Below, piece by piece: positions 62,512 through 64,000 of a DNA stretch of 64,000 nt; position 1 is the first letter of the stretch, and the number at the start of each line of letters is the position of its first letter. Made by a program: the position numbers and the translations under genes. This DNA comes from Elephas maximus indicus (Eukaryota > Chordata > Mammalia > Proboscidea > Elephantidae): the NCBI RefSeq assembly GCF_024166365.1, contig NC_064834.1:52618001-52682000 (forward strand), in the 5' to 3' direction. The notes beneath the pieces are model-generated. The model was given only the letters and a program-made list of their open reading frames with translations. It did not search any database and was not told where the DNA came from.

Positions 62512-63909
62512 ATGGGTGAGTTGCCCTTAGATATCAACATCCAGGAACCTCGCTGGGATCAAAGCACTTTCCTGGGAAGAGCCCGGCACTTCTTCACTGT
62601 CACCGACCCCCGAAATCTGCTGCTCTCTGGGGCACAGCTGGAAGCTTCCCGGAACATTGTACAGAACTACAGGTGACCCCCTGTTTGACCCTGCATCCCA
62701 AGGTCTCATTCCCTGCCATTATTACAGTACCTCTTGCACCTGCTTCCCCTAGCTTGAGACTGACACCGTCCCACTCCACGACCTCCACTCCCCGGCCCTA
62801 TCTGCTGGCATCACAGACAACTGTGGCACAGAGCTGTAACCCAGAGGGTTTTAGGGAGTTTGGGTTAAAGGGGTGACATTGATATTTGTGGGTGGGGTCT
62901 GCTGTCTGCTTCACAAACCCTCTACAGGGACCTGGTCCACTGCTGGGCCACCCTATGCAGATGGAGGGGCTCAAGGTTGAATCCCAGGGAGGTAGGAGAT
63001 CACCCCCCTTGTTTCCAGGAGGAAGTGAAAATTCTTGCAATGGCCTTGGCCCTTGCTGATCCATAGGAAACCACCCTTCACCATGGCCCAGCATTTTGGC
63101 AGAAACCCCTCTTTGGGTGGCTGGAGGGGAAATAGAATTAGGAGCCCTCACTTCTGGGGAGCTTTGACCCACCCCAAGAGACAGGGAGCTCCTTTATTCT
63201 GAGACTGGGGCAGGGGGGCAAAATTCCTAGTTCTCTGCTTAGACTCCCTAAACTGGACAGGTGGGCCCTGGAGAAATCTGTGTTCCAAAATATCCTGTCT
63301 GTTTCCTGACAACCTCTGTAGGGCCGGTGTGGTGGCCCCTGGGCTCACTGAAGACCAGCTGTGGAGAGCCAAGTATGTGTATGACTCTGCCTTCCACCCA
63401 GACACGGGGGAGAAGGTGGTCCTGATTGGCCGCATGTCAGCCCAGGTGCCCATGAACATGATCATCACTGGCTGCATGCTCACCTTTTACAGGCAGGTCC
63501 TGTCCCATATGTCTCCTTTCCGAGCACTCCATCTGAACTAGACCAGGTGCTTTCCTCTCTGGGCCAGTTTGGGCAGAAGATAGTGGTTGGTGAGAGCCAG
63601 TTCCGTAGAATCTAGTCCTTAGAACTTGTTGGCCCAGTGGGTTCTTTCACCTCAGAGAGAGTGGGTGTGTTTGTGTAAGTGGCGGTTGGGAAGGGTGTAT
63701 GCAGGGGTTATCAGGACAGGCTCTAGAAATAGCCCTTGGAGTTGATTATAGGGGTCCAAGGATGGGGGACACTGTAGAGGGGCCAGAAGTAAGTATCTTT
63801 GTTCCGTCAGGAAGACCCCAACTGTGGTGTTCTGGCAGTGGGTGAATCAGTCCTTCAATGCCATCGTCAACTACTCCAACCGCAGTGGTGACGCTCCCAT
63901 CACAGTCAG
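62512..63909 (+). CDS. SFXN3: Sideroflexin-3, N-terminal part (window ends inside the gene)
   Basis: Coding exons present: 62512-62672, 63322-63492 and 63811-63909, giving 143 codons plus two bases of the next. The protein starts [20 protein letters not shown]. The family is about 320-325 aa, so just under half is here. Sideroflexins are multi-pass mitochondrial inner-membrane carriers; SFXN1 and SFXN3 import serine for one-carbon metabolism. The family motif HPDTGE is at about 79-84, followed by the first membrane segment. Acceptor CTGCAG precedes the ATG by three bases. The donor after 63492 is GC, not GT (ACAG|GCAGGT). That is the only one of the donors I read that departs from GT, and it is the one that keeps the frame. 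The last donor follows 63909. PDZD7 is divergent upstream. Confidence 0.96.
62673..63321 (+). other. SFXN3: SFXN3 intron 2, no recognised element
   Basis: It is a plain GT-AG intron of 649 bases with no repeat or exon recognised. Confidence 0.6.
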
Positions 63910-64000
63910 GTGAGAGCTAGTCCTCCAGGAAGAGCTACAGTGCCCTGCTGGACCCTCTGTTCCCAGCCCACTATTATTCTGTCCTTTTCATTCCTGTTCC

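Overview
This is ordinary nuclear DNA of a placental mammal from Afrotheria. Gene order, exon structure and protein sequence match the conserved block SLF2 (3' end) - SEMA4G - MRPL43 - TWNK - LZTS2 - PDZD7 - SFXN3 (5' end), on human chromosome 10q24. The lineage shows in about a dozen AfroSINE copies. These are tRNA-derived SINEs, with the head motif GTGGTTAAGAGCT and the tail motif GAGTCGGAATCGACTC, confined to Afrotheria. Several still have intact target-site duplications, so a paenungulate (elephant, manatee or hyrax) is most likely. I cannot name the species. Older repeats (MIR, L2, MER5 hAT elements) are those shared by all mammals. I saw no LTR or retroviral copy.

Layout: 1-2065 is the last exon and 3'UTR of SLF2 (+). 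2066-7640 is intergenic with MIR/L2 debris. 7640-20310 is SEMA4G (+), with a CpG-rich promoter, 14 coding exons (840 aa) and a recognisable mir-608 locus in an intron. 21080-22218 is MRPL43 (-, 3 exons, 155 aa), tail-to-tail with SEMA4G and head-to-head with TWNK. 22.3-26.9 kb is TWNK (+, 5 exons, 674 aa). 30.1-41.5 kb is LZTS2 (+), with two likely CpG-rich leader exons, an intron packed with AfroSINEs, and 4 coding exons (675 aa). 41.4-59.0 kb is PDZD7 (-, 16 coding exons, 975 aa), tail-to-tail with LZTS2. 61.2 kb to the window edge is SFXN3 (+), of which three coding exons (143 codons) are present.

The genes do not form a pathway. Three make mitochondrial proteins: MRPL43 (mitoribosome), TWNK (mtDNA helicase) and SFXN3 (inner-membrane serine carrier). 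MRPL43 and TWNK share a short divergent promoter with ETS/GABP-like CCGGAAG sites. SEMA4G is a transmembrane semaphorin, LZTS2 a coiled-coil regulator of beta-catenin and katanin, PDZD7 an Usher-complex scaffold of hair cells, and SLF2 an SMC5/6 recruiter.

I found no novel biological system. The points most worth a second look are the diverged mir-608 locus, stop codons that shorten PDZD7 and TWNK relative to the human proteins, a GC-AG intron in SFXN3, a palindromic double CRE in the SFXN3 promoter, strong upstream ORFs in SEMA4G and LZTS2 leaders, and an AfroSINE that probably lies in the TWNK 5'UTR. Exon limits were set by reading splice sites and checking phase. Human comparisons are from memory. 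Repeat limits are approximate.
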